10,153 nucleotides of DNA from an uncultured Rubrobacteraceae bacterium (GCA_902806015.1 CADCUZ010000081.1:1-10153); one strand, 5' to 3'; counted from the first letter of the stretch, positions 1 to 6,883 are shown. Numbers and translations: made by a program. Notes: a model not told the origin generated them from the sequence alone.

Positions 1-4
1 CATC

Positions 5-1300
5 CTACCGCGTCTTGGGGCGAACCTGGCGGGCGCCGAGCGCGATCAGGCGCGTGGGGACGTCCCGCAACACGGGCGTCTTGAGCCCAAGGCGCACGGC
101 CAGAGGCAGCTCGTAGGGCCCGTCCGCGCTCAACACGCCGGCCACTACCCACCGCTGGGCTGCGTCCTGGGCCGCCTGGACCACCCGCACGGGCCACTCC
201 CGGCCCCGCTGCACGGCCCGCAAATGCTTGCCCTCCAACCTCCCGGCCTTGAGCGGAACGGCGAGCGCGTTCGCCGCCGCCACGGCGTCTTGAATCGCGA
301 GGTTTATACCGACCCCGCCTACCGGCGAGACGACGTGGGCTGCGTCGCCGAGAAGGAGCAGCCCCGGGCGGCTCCACCGCCGCAGCATGTCCGATTCGAC
401 GGTGAGCAGCGCGACCTCCTCCCACCCTGGCAGGCGCCCCACCCGCCCGGCGAACTCGGGGGCGAGGGCGGCCACCGACTCCTGAAACGCCCGGAGACCT
501 GCCTCCTTCACCCGCCTGTAGGAGCCTTTCTCGACGATAAAGCCTACCTGCCAATAGTCGAAATGGTCCATAAGGACGAGCAGCCTCCCTGGTCCGCAGC
601 GGAAGGTCGCGCCCGCCCCCTCGAGGTCGCCCTCCTCTCGGGGGAGGTTGAACCACAATACGTCCATCGGCGAGCGGCCCGCGCGGGCCCGCAGCCCGGA
701 GAGTCGCCGGACCTTAGAGAAGCGCCCGTCGGTCCCGACGGTAAGGTCGGCCCGCACCTCCCCCGGGCCGCCGGGGCCACGGTAGCGCACGCCCCGGACG
801 GCGCCGCTCTCTTCGAGGAGCTCGTGCACCTTGGCACCCATCACCAGCTCGAAGTTCGGGTAACGCCGCGCCTCCCGGCTCACGAACTCCAAAAAGCGCG
901 CCTGGGGGAGCATGAGGACGTAGGGGTAGGAGCACCGCAGGCGCCCGAAGTCCGCGAACGTATCGCGCCCCCCGTCCGTCTGCACTACAAAGGTCCGGAC
1001 CTCCGCGTGGCGGAGCTTTAGGAGACCCTCGATCAGGCCGAGGTCCTCCATGATCTTGAGCACGGAAGGGTTGAGGGTGTTGCCCCGAAACTGGCGCTCG
1101 AAGCTGGTCTGCGCCTCCAGCACCTTGACCCGCACGCCTTCTCGGGCCAGCAGGAGCCCGAGGACTACCCCAGCCGGCCCCCCGCCCACGACGCAGCACT
1201 CAGCCCGGGCCGTACGGGACGCCGCTTGGCGGGTCCCGCCCGGTTGCCCACCTTTAGCGCGCCCGGTTTTCGGCGCGCGCGATGCCGCCCCGGTGCCCAA
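5..1300 (-). CDS. FAD-dependent monooxygenase-type oxidoreductase
   Basis: A 431-residue flavoprotein of the PF01494 group (UbiH/PHBH-like aromatic-ring or polyprenyl hydroxylases). These normally use FAD, NAD(P)H and O2 to hydroxylate a substrate; the substrate here cannot be read from sequence. The Rossmann dinucleotide motif GGGPAG lies at about residues 39-44. The family motif RGNTLNPSVLKIMEDLGL follows the first beta-alpha-beta unit, the DG motif (TDGR) is near 190-193, and the FAD ribityl-binding GDAAH motif is near 318-322, followed by SPVGGVGINLAIQDA. The start is TTG at 1300 with a purine-rich AGAGAGG (1312-1318) 11 bases upstream; no other start codon precedes the Rossmann strand. 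The first ~33 residues are basic, low-complexity and probably unstructured. The gene ends only five bases from the window edge. Family is certain, reaction is not; a geranylgeranyl-reductase-like role is less likely given the hydroxylase-type motifs. Confidence 0.88.
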   Translation of the reverse strand: MGTGAASRAPKTGRAKGGQPGGTRQAASRTARAECCVVGGGPAGVVLGLLLAREGVRVKVLEAQTSFERQFRGNTLNPSVLKIMEDLGLIEGLLKLRHAEVRTFVVQTDGGRDTFADFGRLRCSYPYVLMLPQARFLEFVSREARRYPNFELVMGAKVHELLEESGAVRGVRYRGPGGPGEVRADLTVGTDGRFSKVRRLSGLRARAGRSPMDVLWFNLPREEGDLEGAGATFRCGPGRLLVLMDHFDYWQVGFIVEKGSYRRVKEAGLRAFQESVAALAPEFAGRVGRLPGWEEVALLTVESDMLRRWSRPGLLLLGDAAHVVSPVGGVGINLAIQDAVAAANALAVPLKAGRLEGKHLRAVQRGREWPVRVVQAAQDAAQRWVVAGVLSADGPYELPLAVRLGLKTPVLRDVPTRLIALGARQVRPKTR

Positions 1301-1444
1301 AAACGCTGCCGCCTCTCTGCCGTTGGGTATACGCGCCGACGGACCGGGCCCGAAAAGCCGCCCGGCCCGCGGCCCGGCTAAACTTACCCCGCGGCGTGCG
1401 GAGCGAAAGTCAAGGCGCTCACAAGGGGACGACGGGTATCGGCG
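1301..1444. other. Intergenic gap between flavoprotein and small membrane protein
   Basis: These 144 bases hold no supported gene. On the minus strand there is a weak promoter-like TATACC (1331-1326) with TTCGGG 17 bases upstream, which could serve the flavoprotein. A TTGACT box (1413-1408) is also present, but the nearest AT-rich hexamer is 21 bases away, too far for a normal sigma-70 promoter. A GC-rich hairpin with a short T run is listed separately. Confidence 0.4.
1353..1381 (-). terminator. Possible intrinsic terminator after the small membrane protein gene
   Basis: On the minus strand, AGCCG and GGCC pair with GGCC and CGGCT around a GCG loop, with a three-base bulge, and the stem runs directly into TTTT. 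It lies about 65 bases downstream of the stop at 1445. The T run is short and the surroundings are GC-rich, so this could be chance. Confidence 0.3.
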
Positions 1445-1762
1445 CTAGAGCGTCAGGGAGAGCCCGGCGGCGTAGAAGACCATGGCCGCCGTTGCGAGTA
1501 GCGCGTGCCCGGCCGTACCCGCCCGCACCCGCGGCAGGAAAAAGTACAGGACGAGGACCGGCAGGAGCGCCCAGCGGTAGGGCGCCTCGTGCCAGAAGCC
1601 GGCCGCGACGGCCAGGGCCGCCGAGGCGAAAGCCGCGAAAAACAAGGCGTGGTGAAGCCACCGGAAAGGTTTCGTGTCAACGACGCCGAGCTGCACGAGC
1701 ACGCCGAGGGCGAAGTTTAGCCCAAAGAGGATCGAGGCCGAGTAGAAGATCACGGACGACAG
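1445..1762 (-). CDS. Small four-helix integral membrane protein, unknown function
   Basis: I do not recognise a named family. The protein is about 102-105 residues and almost wholly hydrophobic, with four probable membrane helices: SASILFGLNFALGVLVQLGVV, then a helix after the WLHH pair (ALFFAAFASAALAVAAGFW), then ALLPVLVLYFFL, then HALLATAAMVFYAAGLSL. Short loops carry KPFR, HEAPYR and PRVR. A conserved-looking tandem histidine (WLHHALFF) precedes helix 2. The first conventional start is GTG at 1753, but the only good Shine-Dalgarno sequence, AAGGAG at 1774-1769, sits 15 bases from it and exactly 6 bases from an in-frame CTG at 1762, so translation may begin at CTG; an in-frame TAA lies further upstream. 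A good -10-like TATAAA is just upstream. Divergent from the ketosynthase gene. Confidence 0.7.
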   Translation of the reverse strand: MSSVIFYSASILFGLNFALGVLVQLGVVDTKPFRWLHHALFFAAFASAALAVAAGFWHEAPYRWALLPVLVLYFFLPRVRAGTAGHALLATAAMVFYAAGLSLTL

Positions 1763-1768
1763 CGGGTG

Positions 1769-1774
1769 CTCCTT
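1769..1774 (-). promoter_or_regulatory. Shine-Dalgarno AAGGAG favouring a CTG start
   Basis: On the minus strand AAGGAG is followed by six bases and then CTG (1762-1760), in frame with the small membrane protein. The GTG at 1753 would have a spacing of 15. The site is a near-perfect anti-16S match and decides the start, unless the GTG is used with poor spacing. Confidence 0.45.
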
Positions 1775-1791
1775 CCCCGTTCGCTCACCCG

Positions 1792-1797
1792 TTTATA
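1792..1797 (-). promoter_or_regulatory. -10-like TATAAA upstream of small membrane protein
   Basis: On the minus strand TATAAA lies about 18 bases before the AAGGAG ribosome binding site, which suits a short leader. No convincing TTGACA-like -35 is found 16-18 bases upstream, so the call rests on the -10 and its position only. Confidence 0.35.
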
Positions 1798-1943
1798 GCA
1801 CGGGCGTCCACCCCGAACGTACCCATCTTCACGGCGCCGGGGCTGCGCCATGGGGGTCTCGCCGACCCCTCTTCGTGCGGCGACGGTGCTAAGATGCTGG
1901 GGTTCGTTAAAAGGTCTCATGCGACACGTTCACGGGGGGCGAG
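1798..1943. other. Upstream region of the ketosynthase operon
   Basis: The gap between the divergent membrane-protein promoter and the ATG at 1944 contains no supported gene. The closest thing to a plus-strand -10 is TAAGAT at 1890-1895, with no matching -35. A purine-rich GGGGGGCGAG directly precedes the ATG and may act as ribosome binding site. Nothing else was seen. Confidence 0.3.
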
Positions 1944-3185
1944 ATGGAAAACGGGCGCCCGGCGGCTTACATAACGGGTATCGGCGTGGTCAGCCCGGTC
2001 GGGGTGGGGCGGAAGGAGTTCTGGGGTTCGCTGCTCGCCAATAAGAGCGGGGCGGGTCCGATATCGCTCTTCGACCCCGACGGGTTCGATGTCAGGATCG
2101 CCGCCGAGTGCAACGACTTCGAGCCGACGGATTTTATGGAGCGCAAGGTCGCCGCCCGCACCGACCGGTTCGCCCAGATAGGGCTGGCCTCCTCCAGGCT
2201 AGCCCTCGAAGACGCGGGCGCGTGGGACCAGTTGAAGGACAACGCCGAGAGGGTCGGACTCGTGCTCGGCAGCGGCATCGGCGGCGTCACCAGCATGGAG
2301 ACGACCCAGGCGACCATAGATTCCAAGGGGCCGGCGCGCGTCAACCCGTTCTCCGTCACCAAGATCATGCCGAACTCCGCCGCCGCCCACGTCGGCATCC
2401 AGCTCGGCGTGCAGGGCCCCTCCATCACCGGGGCGCTCGCCTGCACCTGCGGCACGGACATGATGGCCTTGGGCTACGACCTTATCCGGCGCGGAGACGC
2501 CGACTTGGTCGTCTGCGGTGCCTCGGAGGCCTCGATCACCCCGGTCATCGTCGCCGGCTTTATAGCGATGCGCGCGATGAGCCGTCGCAACGACGACCCC
2601 GAGGGCGCCTGCCGCCCCTACGACTCGAACCACTCAGGCTTCCTCATAGGAGAGGGCTGCGCCATGATGGTCCTAGAGAGCGCGAAGTCCGTCCAGCGCC
2701 GCGGGGCCGAGCCCTACGCCAAGATCACCGGCGTCGGTCGCTCCACGGACGCCCACAACCTCACCGACCCCGATCCGAAAGGCCGCGGCATCCTCAGGGC
2801 CATGCGGCTCGCGGTCAAGGCCTCCGGCCTTCGGGAGGACGAGATCGGCTACATCAACCCCCACGGCACGGGCACGGTCGCCGGCGACGGGCCCGAGTCC
2901 CAGGCGATGGCCCAGATCAACCCCAACGCGATGGTCTCCGCCACGAAGTCCACCCTGGGCCACTCCCTGGGCGCGAGCGGCGCCATCGAGACCGCCATCT
3001 GCGCCCTGGCCCTGAGGGAGAAGACCGTCCCCCCCATGCGCAACCTCGACGAGGTGGCCGAAGGTTGCGCCGACCTGGACTACGTGGTGAACGAGCCCCG
3101 GGACGCGCCCGCCCTGGAAGCCGCCCTCTGCGCGAACCTAGGCGTCGGCGGCCATAACGCGGCCGTCGTACTGGAGAGGGCGTAG
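1944..3185 (+). CDS. Beta-ketoacyl-ACP synthase II-like (FabF family)
   Basis: A 413-residue thiolase-fold condensing enzyme. The family joins malonyl-ACP to a growing acyl chain by decarboxylative Claisen condensation in the cytosol. The catalytic triad is complete: Cys167 in LACTCGTD, His307 in PHGTGT, and His340 in KSTLGHSLGASG, close to the C163/H303/H340 numbering of E. coli FabF. Two features are atypical. The C-terminal gating loop normally reads GFGG (Phe400 in E. coli) but here reads GVGGHNA. The stretch between the first His loop and the KST motif (about residues 315-333) is a few residues shorter than usual, and the usual ND after GTGT is replaced by GD. There is no acyl carrier protein, FabD or FabG beside it. 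It starts a compact plus-strand run with peroxiredoxin, LarE and DUF456 genes, suggesting a specialised rather than housekeeping ketosynthase. A chain-length-factor role is unlikely because the Cys is present. Confidence 0.9.
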   Translation: MENGRPAAYITGIGVVSPVGVGRKEFWGSLLANKSGAGPISLFDPDGFDVRIAAECNDFEPTDFMERKVAARTDRFAQIGLASSRLALEDAGAWDQLKDNAERVGLVLGSGIGGVTSMETTQATIDSKGPARVNPFSVTKIMPNSAAAHVGIQLGVQGPSITGALACTCGTDMMALGYDLIRRGDADLVVCGASEASITPVIVAGFIAMRAMSRRNDDPEGACRPYDSNHSGFLIGEGCAMMVLESAKSVQRRGAEPYAKITGVGRSTDAHNLTDPDPKGRGILRAMRLAVKASGLREDEIGYINPHGTGTVAGDGPESQAMAQINPNAMVSATKSTLGHSLGASGAIETAICALALREKTVPPMRNLDEVAEGCADLDYVVNEPRDAPALEAALCANLGVGGHNAAVVLERA

Positions 3186-3187
3186 GG

Positions 3188-3764
3188 GTGCCCAAGACGG
3201 ACAACCCCCGGAGGCTGCCCGCTGACCTCCCCGAGTCGGCGGACGACGGCGCGGCGGACCACCTGCCGGGGACGCTCCTGCCGCCCGTCTCCCTGCCGTC
3301 CACGGGCGGCGGACGGGTAGACCTCTCGACGACGTTGCCCGGCACGCCGGTCGCCTACTGCTACCCGATGGCGGGAAGGCCTGACCGGGAGTTCCCAGAG
3401 GGTCGGGGCGTGCATCCCCGGCGCTCGGGGGTGCACGCCCCAGTCGTGCGCTTTTCGGTACCACCACGAGGAGCTCCGGGGGCTCGGCGCGCGGGTCTTC
3501 GGCCTGAGCACGCAGGCAACCGCGTTCCAGCAGGAGGCGGCCGGGCGGCTGCACCTCCCCTTCGAGCTCCTGCGCGACCACAATCTGGCCTTCGCCAAGA
3601 AGGTCGGGCTTCCAACCTTCGAGGTCGAGGGTGAAAAGCTGACGAAGAGGCTGAACATGGTCTCGGAGGACGGCCGGGTCGAAAAAGTCTTCTACCCCGT
3701 CTTCCCGCCCAACGAGAGCGCGCGGAGGGTCTTCGAATGGCACTCCGCGCGCCGCGCCGAGTAG
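3188..3764 (+). pseudogene. PrxQ/BCP-like peroxiredoxin, disrupted by a one-base frameshift
   Basis: Thiol peroxidase of the AhpC/TSA superfamily. Reading starts at GTG 3188, two bases after the ketosynthase stop, and gives a normal N-terminus through VAYCYPMAGRPDREFPEG. After the GAG at 3398-3400 the family sequence continues only in the +1 frame: IPGARGCTPQSCAFRYHHEEL, then ARVFGLSTQATAFQQEAAG, LPFELLRDHNLAFAKKVGLPTFEVEG, ending at TAG 3762-3764. The GCTPQSC motif supplies a peroxidatic Cys and a resolving Cys five residues later, as in E. coli BCP (Cys45/Cys50). Aligning the IPGARGC block indicates one extra base, probably in the GGGG at 3405-3408. Read in the initial frame, the protein runs into unrelated Arg/Pro-rich sequence and stops at 3634, without either cysteine. 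Both halves are otherwise intact and keep high G/C third positions, so the lesion is recent or a sequencing error. Confidence 0.82.
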
Positions 3765-3777
3765 AGAGGTGATACGA

Positions 3778-4641
3778 ATGCAGAGCGCTTCCGCCGACCG
3801 CCTGGAGCAACGGCTTCGGAGACTCGAAGATATCGTCGCCCCTCGCGGGAGCGCGCTGGTGGCCTTCTCCGGCGGCGTGGACTCCTCGCTCGCGCTTGCC
3901 GTTGCCGCCCGGGCGCTGCCGGAGGGTAGGGTGCTCGCCGTGACCTCAAACAACGAGACGTACCTGCCCTCGGAGTTGGATCTTGCGCGGGACTTCGCCG
4001 CCTCGCTCGGGGTGGAACATCTCGTGGTCAACACCAGGGAGTTGGACGATCCCAACTACGCCTCCAACCCCACCAACCGCTGCTACTTCTGCAAGAGCAC
4101 CCTCTACTCGGACCTGGCGACGCTGGCCCAGCGGGAGGGCTACGCCTGCGTGGTGGACGGGGCGAACAAGGACGACGAGGGGGACTACCGGCCGGGCAGG
4201 AAGGCGGCCAAGGAGCTCGGCGTGGTCTCGCCCCTCTCGGAGGCGGGGGTGGGCAAGGCCGAGGTCAGGGAGCTCGCCAAGCGCCTCGGGCTGCCCAGTT
4301 GGGACAAGCCGGCCCTTGCGTGCCTCTCGAGCCGGTTCCCCTACGGGCAGGAGATCACGCCGGAGAAGCTTGCCCAGGTCGCGCGCGCCGAGGAGTTCAT
4401 GCGCCGGGAGGGCTTCAATCAGGTTCGCGTCAGGCACCACGGCGAGATAGCCCGCCTGGAGGTCGGCCCACAAGAGCTCGAACGGGCCTTCGCCGAGCGC
4501 GAGAAAATCTACGCGGAGCTGCTCGACGCGGGCTTCCTCTACGTCACCTTGGACCTCGCCGGCTACAAATCCGGGAGCCTCAACGCCGCCCTCAAACAGC
4601 CCGGCAAAAAGGGCAGGAAGGCCTTGCCCGTGGTCGGGTAG
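3778..4641 (+). CDS. larE: LarE-type ATP-dependent sulfur transferase (three-cysteine type)
   Basis: A 287-residue PP-loop ATPase of the LarE/ExsB-like family, which adds sulfur to the pyridinium dicarboxylate precursor of the nickel-pincer nucleotide cofactor used by lactate racemase and relatives. The P-loop SGGVDSS is at residues 31-37. NRCYFCKSTLY gives Cys102 and Cys105, and ALACLSSRFPYG gives Cys182, which aligns with the sulfur-donating Cys176 of Lactobacillus plantarum LarE. Enzymes with only that last Cys sacrifice it, whereas members with the extra CxxC (such as Thermotoga maritima LarE) bind a [4Fe-4S] cluster; this one has all three. DGANKDDEGDYRPGRKAA is typical of the family. 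I choose ATG 3778 over the in-frame GTG 3769, because GAGAGG at 3764-3769 then sits 8 bases upstream as ribosome binding site. No larA, larB or larC is in the window, so the target cofactor is inferred. Confidence 0.85.
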   Translation: MQSASADRLEQRLRRLEDIVAPRGSALVAFSGGVDSSLALAVAARALPEGRVLAVTSNNETYLPSELDLARDFAASLGVEHLVVNTRELDDPNYASNPTNRCYFCKSTLYSDLATLAQREGYACVVDGANKDDEGDYRPGRKAAKELGVVSPLSEAGVGKAEVRELAKRLGLPSWDKPALACLSSRFPYGQEITPEKLAQVARAEEFMRREGFNQVRVRHHGEIARLEVGPQELERAFAEREKIYAELLDAGFLYVTLDLAGYKSGSLNAALKQPGKKGRKALPVVG

Positions 4642-4643
4642 TC

Positions 4644-5222
4644 GTGGCGCAGAGCGAACCGATACTCTGGATCACCCTGGCCGTCATGCTCGTGGGCCTG
4701 CTCGGGAGCGTGCTTCCGGCCCTGCCCGGGGTGCCCCTGATCTTCCTCTCCGCACTCGCCTACTCTTTTTTGACGGACTTCGAGTTCGTCGGGACCCTGG
4801 TCCTGGCGGTGCTCTTCGTCTTTGCCTTGCTCGCGTTTGTCGCCGACTTTGTCGGCACGGCCTACGGGGCGCGCAGGTTCGGTGCGAGCAACTGGGGCAC
4901 CGCTGGCGGCGCCGTCGGGGGCCTCGTCGGGGCCCTCGCGGGCGCGCTCTTTTTCGGGGTCGGCGCCCTCTTCGGCCTAGTCCTCGGCTCCGTGGGCGGC
5001 GTCTTTCTCGGCGAGTACCTAAGGCGGCGCAGGCAAGGTGCCCAAAGCTCCGCCGGCACGGAACATCCCAGGGTCCAACCGGCCCGTTCGGACCGGGGGG
5101 ACTGGAGACGCACCGGTCGCGCCGCCGGCGGCGTCTTCGTCGGCTACCTCCTCTCCGCCGCAACCCAAGGGGTCCTGGGCGTGGCGAGCGTCGTTGTTTT
5201 TATTCTGGCGTTGATCTATTGA
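4644..5222 (+). CDS. DUF456 family integral membrane protein
   Basis: A 192-residue membrane protein starting at GTG, two bases after the larE stop and in line with translational coupling. The pattern is that of DUF456: an N-terminal helix (ILWITLAVMLVGLLGSV) followed by the family-typical LPALPGVPLIFLSALAYSFL, a third helix (VLAVLFVFALLAFVADFVG), then a YGARRFGASNWGTAGGAVGG turn that leads into a long glycine-rich membrane segment with GxxxG-like spacing (about residues 90-128). A basic cytoplasm-like linker (about 129-156, RRRRQ and DRGDWRR) precedes a final helix (GVLGVASVVVFILALIY). Glycine-zipper packing and oligomerisation are plausible. The family has no established biochemical function, and the operon partners give no clear hint. 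A longer in-frame reading reaching back into larE exists but lacks support. Confidence 0.82.
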   Translation: MAQSEPILWITLAVMLVGLLGSVLPALPGVPLIFLSALAYSFLTDFEFVGTLVLAVLFVFALLAFVADFVGTAYGARRFGASNWGTAGGAVGGLVGALAGALFFGVGALFGLVLGSVGGVFLGEYLRRRRQGAQSSAGTEHPRVQPARSDRGDWRRTGRAAGGVFVGYLLSAATQGVLGVASVVVFILALIY

Positions 5223-5373
5223 GCCCCCATGGGGTGGCAGCTATTAGGTACTTTAGGGTTTCTCGTCTTACCCGACGGTAGCGCGCCGGGACGGCCGTGA
5301 CCGCGTCTACCCGAAAATGGGGGCCGCTCGCGGCGTTAATCGTGGCCTTTCCATGGAACCCGTTGCCCGTGGC
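5223..5373. other. Convergent intergenic region
   Basis: This 151-base stretch separates the 3' ends of the DUF456 and PAC2 genes. It holds a CCCCATGGGG palindrome, a TTCCATGGAA palindrome and a CGTGGCC direct repeat (about 5341 and 5369), none with an obvious role. No strong plus-strand terminator was found. A weak minus-strand candidate is listed separately. Confidence 0.35.
5317..5338 (-). terminator. Weak possible terminator for the PAC2 gene
   Basis: On the minus strand GCCGC-GA-GCGGC forms a tight stem followed after five bases by TTTT. The two-base loop forces the stem to open to a smaller helix, and the T run is offset, so this is weak. Confidence 0.2.
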
Positions 5374-6258
5374 CTATTCTTCCTCGTGGCGCTGCTCGCG
5401 CAGGAATCCTTCCAGTTCCTGGGCGAGATCGTCCCCGGTGGGGAGGTTGCGCTCCCCGCCTTCGACCTGCGAGTCGAAGCGCTCCTCAAGCATCTGGACG
5501 TAGGAGGAGAGGTCGGAGTCTTGGGAGACGGCGACGGAAACCTGCTCCTGGTAGCTGCTCGAGGTCTGCTCCAGGTCGGCGGTGTCCACGTCTATCCTGA
5601 GCAAGACTGAAAGGCTTTGGAGGAGGGCCAAGGCCGCGGGGGCCGAGGGGACGGCGGGGAGGTAATGCGGGACGGAGGCCCAGAAGCTCACAGAGGGCAG
5701 GCCTGCCTCGGCGCAGACGCGGTGGAGAACGCCGGTGATGCCGGTCGGCCCCTCGTAGCGCGAGGCCGAGAGGTTGAGGTTCTCGACGAGGGCGGGGTCC
5801 TGGGAGTTGGCGGCGACGGAGACCGGGCGCGAGTGCGGCACGTCCGCGAGCAAGGCCCCCATCGTCACGACCATCTCGGCCCCAAGGTCCTTCGCCGTCT
5901 CCGCGACGGCGTCGCAGAAGGAGCGCCAGCGGAAGTTCGGCTCCGGCCCGGAGAGCAGCACGGCGCCGCGACCGCCCAGGGCGTCCAGGGCCGGGGCCGT
6001 AGCGCTCAGGGCGTTCTCGGGCCACTCGATCCTGCGCGTGACGCCGTCCGACAGCCTGATCTGGGGCCGCGTGGACTGAAAGTCCACGAACTCCTCGGCG
6101 TCGAAGGCCCCGAATCGCCGCGCCTGCCAGGAGTCGTTCAGCGTGCCCACCGCGCGGCTCGCGGCCTCCGCCGCGTCGTTCCACCCCGTGAAGCCGGCGA
6201 TCAAGACGGGCCGCTCGAGTTCCGGCATCCAATCCAATTTGACGTATTTATTAGCCAT
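5374..6258 (-). CDS. PAC2-family protein
   Basis: A 294-residue soluble protein of the PAC2 family (PF09754), related to archaeal and eukaryotic proteasome assembly chaperone 2; the bacterial role is not settled. Supporting sequence: the N-terminal RPVLIAGFTGWNDAAEAASRAV, the strand-turn block AVLLSGPEPNFRWRSFCDAV, AEMVVTMGALLADVPHSRPV, the YEGPTGITGVLHRVCAEAGLP stretch and the SFWASVPHYLPAVPSAPAALALL segment, all typical of actinobacterial members. The last ~70 residues are acidic and probably helical or coiled-coil, ending in a charged HEEE tail. The ATG at 6258 has no Shine-Dalgarno sequence; a TAAGCT box ends six bases before it, suggesting leaderless transcription. Aat lies 52 bases upstream on the same strand and may be cotranscribed. 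Confidence 0.85.
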   Translation of the reverse strand: MANKYVKLDWMPELERPVLIAGFTGWNDAAEAASRAVGTLNDSWQARRFGAFDAEEFVDFQSTRPQIRLSDGVTRRIEWPENALSATAPALDALGGRGAVLLSGPEPNFRWRSFCDAVAETAKDLGAEMVVTMGALLADVPHSRPVSVAANSQDPALVENLNLSASRYEGPTGITGVLHRVCAEAGLPSVSFWASVPHYLPAVPSAPAALALLQSLSVLLRIDVDTADLEQTSSSYQEQVSVAVSQDSDLSSYVQMLEERFDSQVEGGERNLPTGDDLAQELEGFLREQRHEEE

Positions 6259-6264
6259 GGGGCT

Positions 6265-6270
6265 AGCTTA
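6265..6270 (-). promoter_or_regulatory. -10 box TAAGCT for leaderless PAC2 transcript
   Basis: On the minus strand TAAGCT fits the actinobacterial TAnnnT -10 pattern. It is followed by AGCCCC and then the ATG, placing the expected transcription start at or beside the A of the start codon. No Shine-Dalgarno sequence is present, consistent with leaderless translation. No -35 was identified. Confidence 0.4.
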
Positions 6271-6310
6271 CCACGCCCCCCCACTCCGCCCGGCTCGGGG
6301 TAGGCCGGGA

Positions 6311-6883
6311 TCAGACGAAACTCCGCTCCAGGCGTAGGGCCCGGTCGAGGCGGCGGTCGTACTCCCGGGCGGGGATCTCCTTGGCCCCGAGGCTGGCTAG
6401 GTGGTCGTTCTGGATCTGGCAGTCGAGCAACGCGTACCCGCGCGCTTCGAGTCGCCTCACGAGGTACACGAAGCAGACCTTGGAGGCGTCGCGCGCCCGG
6501 GCGAACATCGACTCCCCCATGAACGCCCCGCCCAAGGAGACGCCGTAGAGCCCGCCGACGAGCTCACCGCTCCTGTACGCCTCGACGCTGTGGGCTTTGC
6601 CCACCCGGTGCAGGCGGGTGTAGGCGGCGATTATCTCGGCGCTGATCCAGGTCTCCTCCCTCTGCGCGCAGGCCCGCACCACCCCTTCGAAATCCCCGTC
6701 CACACGGACCTCGTAGACGCCCTTCCGGATGACACGCGCCAACGACTTCGCGACGCGCAAGTCATCGAACTCGAGAACGCTCCGGGGGTCCGACCGGTAG
6801 AACTCTATGCGCCCGCGGCCGTCGGCCATCGGGAACGCGCCAGCTCGGTAACAGGTCTCCAGAATCTCCACGGTCAATCTCAC
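6311..6883 (-). CDS. aat: Leucyl/phenylalanyl-tRNA-protein transferase, short form
   Basis: Transfers Leu or Phe from aminoacyl-tRNA to the N-terminal Arg or Lys of proteins, marking them for ClpS/ClpAP-type N-degron degradation. The 190-residue protein matches E. coli Aat (234 residues) from the helix equivalent to MAYQRGIFPW onward (ETCYRAGAFPM here). ETWISAEIIAAYTRLH, GKAHSVEAYRSGELVGGLYG, GESMFARARDASK and LLDCQIQNDHLASLGAKEIP are diagnostic. Asp154 and Gln156 correspond to the active-site Asp186/Gln188 pair of E. coli, and Trp79 to Trp111. About 30 N-terminal residues, including the usual GGDLSP segment, are absent; short forms of this kind are known outside proteobacteria, so this is not necessarily a truncation. 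The GTG start lies six bases after a TAATAT box, so the mRNA is probably leaderless. An overlapping ATG at 6891-6889 is out of frame and terminates after three codons. Confidence 0.9.
   Translation of the reverse strand: MRLTVEILETCYRAGAFPMADGRGRIEFYRSDPRSVLEFDDLRVAKSLARVIRKGVYEVRVDGDFEGVVRACAQREETWISAEIIAAYTRLHRVGKAHSVEAYRSGELVGGLYGVSLGGAFMGESMFARARDASKVCFVYLVRRLEARGYALLDCQIQNDHLASLGAKEIPAREYDRRLDRALRLERSFV

Noticed and set aside
224..1021. Plus-strand open frame of 265 codons
   Set aside because: It is the antisense shadow of the flavoprotein gene, rich in Pro, Arg and His with no family resemblance, whereas the minus strand has all flavoprotein motifs.
1282..1974. Plus-strand open frame of 230 codons over the small membrane protein
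   Set aside because: Composition is Arg/Pro-rich shadow sequence and it overlaps both the membrane protein and the ketosynthase start.
2108..3157. 349-codon plus-strand frame inside the ketosynthase
   Set aside because: An out-of-frame reading of the ketosynthase gene with Arg/His/Gly-rich nonsense; the true frame has the C-H-H triad.
4299..4643. N-terminal extension of the DUF456 frame into larE
   Set aside because: Out-of-frame larE sequence without coding character; the GTG at 4644 directly before the first membrane helix fits the family.
5341..5375. CGTGGCC direct repeat and TTCCATGGAA palindrome as an attachment or operator site
   Set aside because: Seven bases repeated once in GC-rich DNA is within chance, and no integrase or regulator is nearby.
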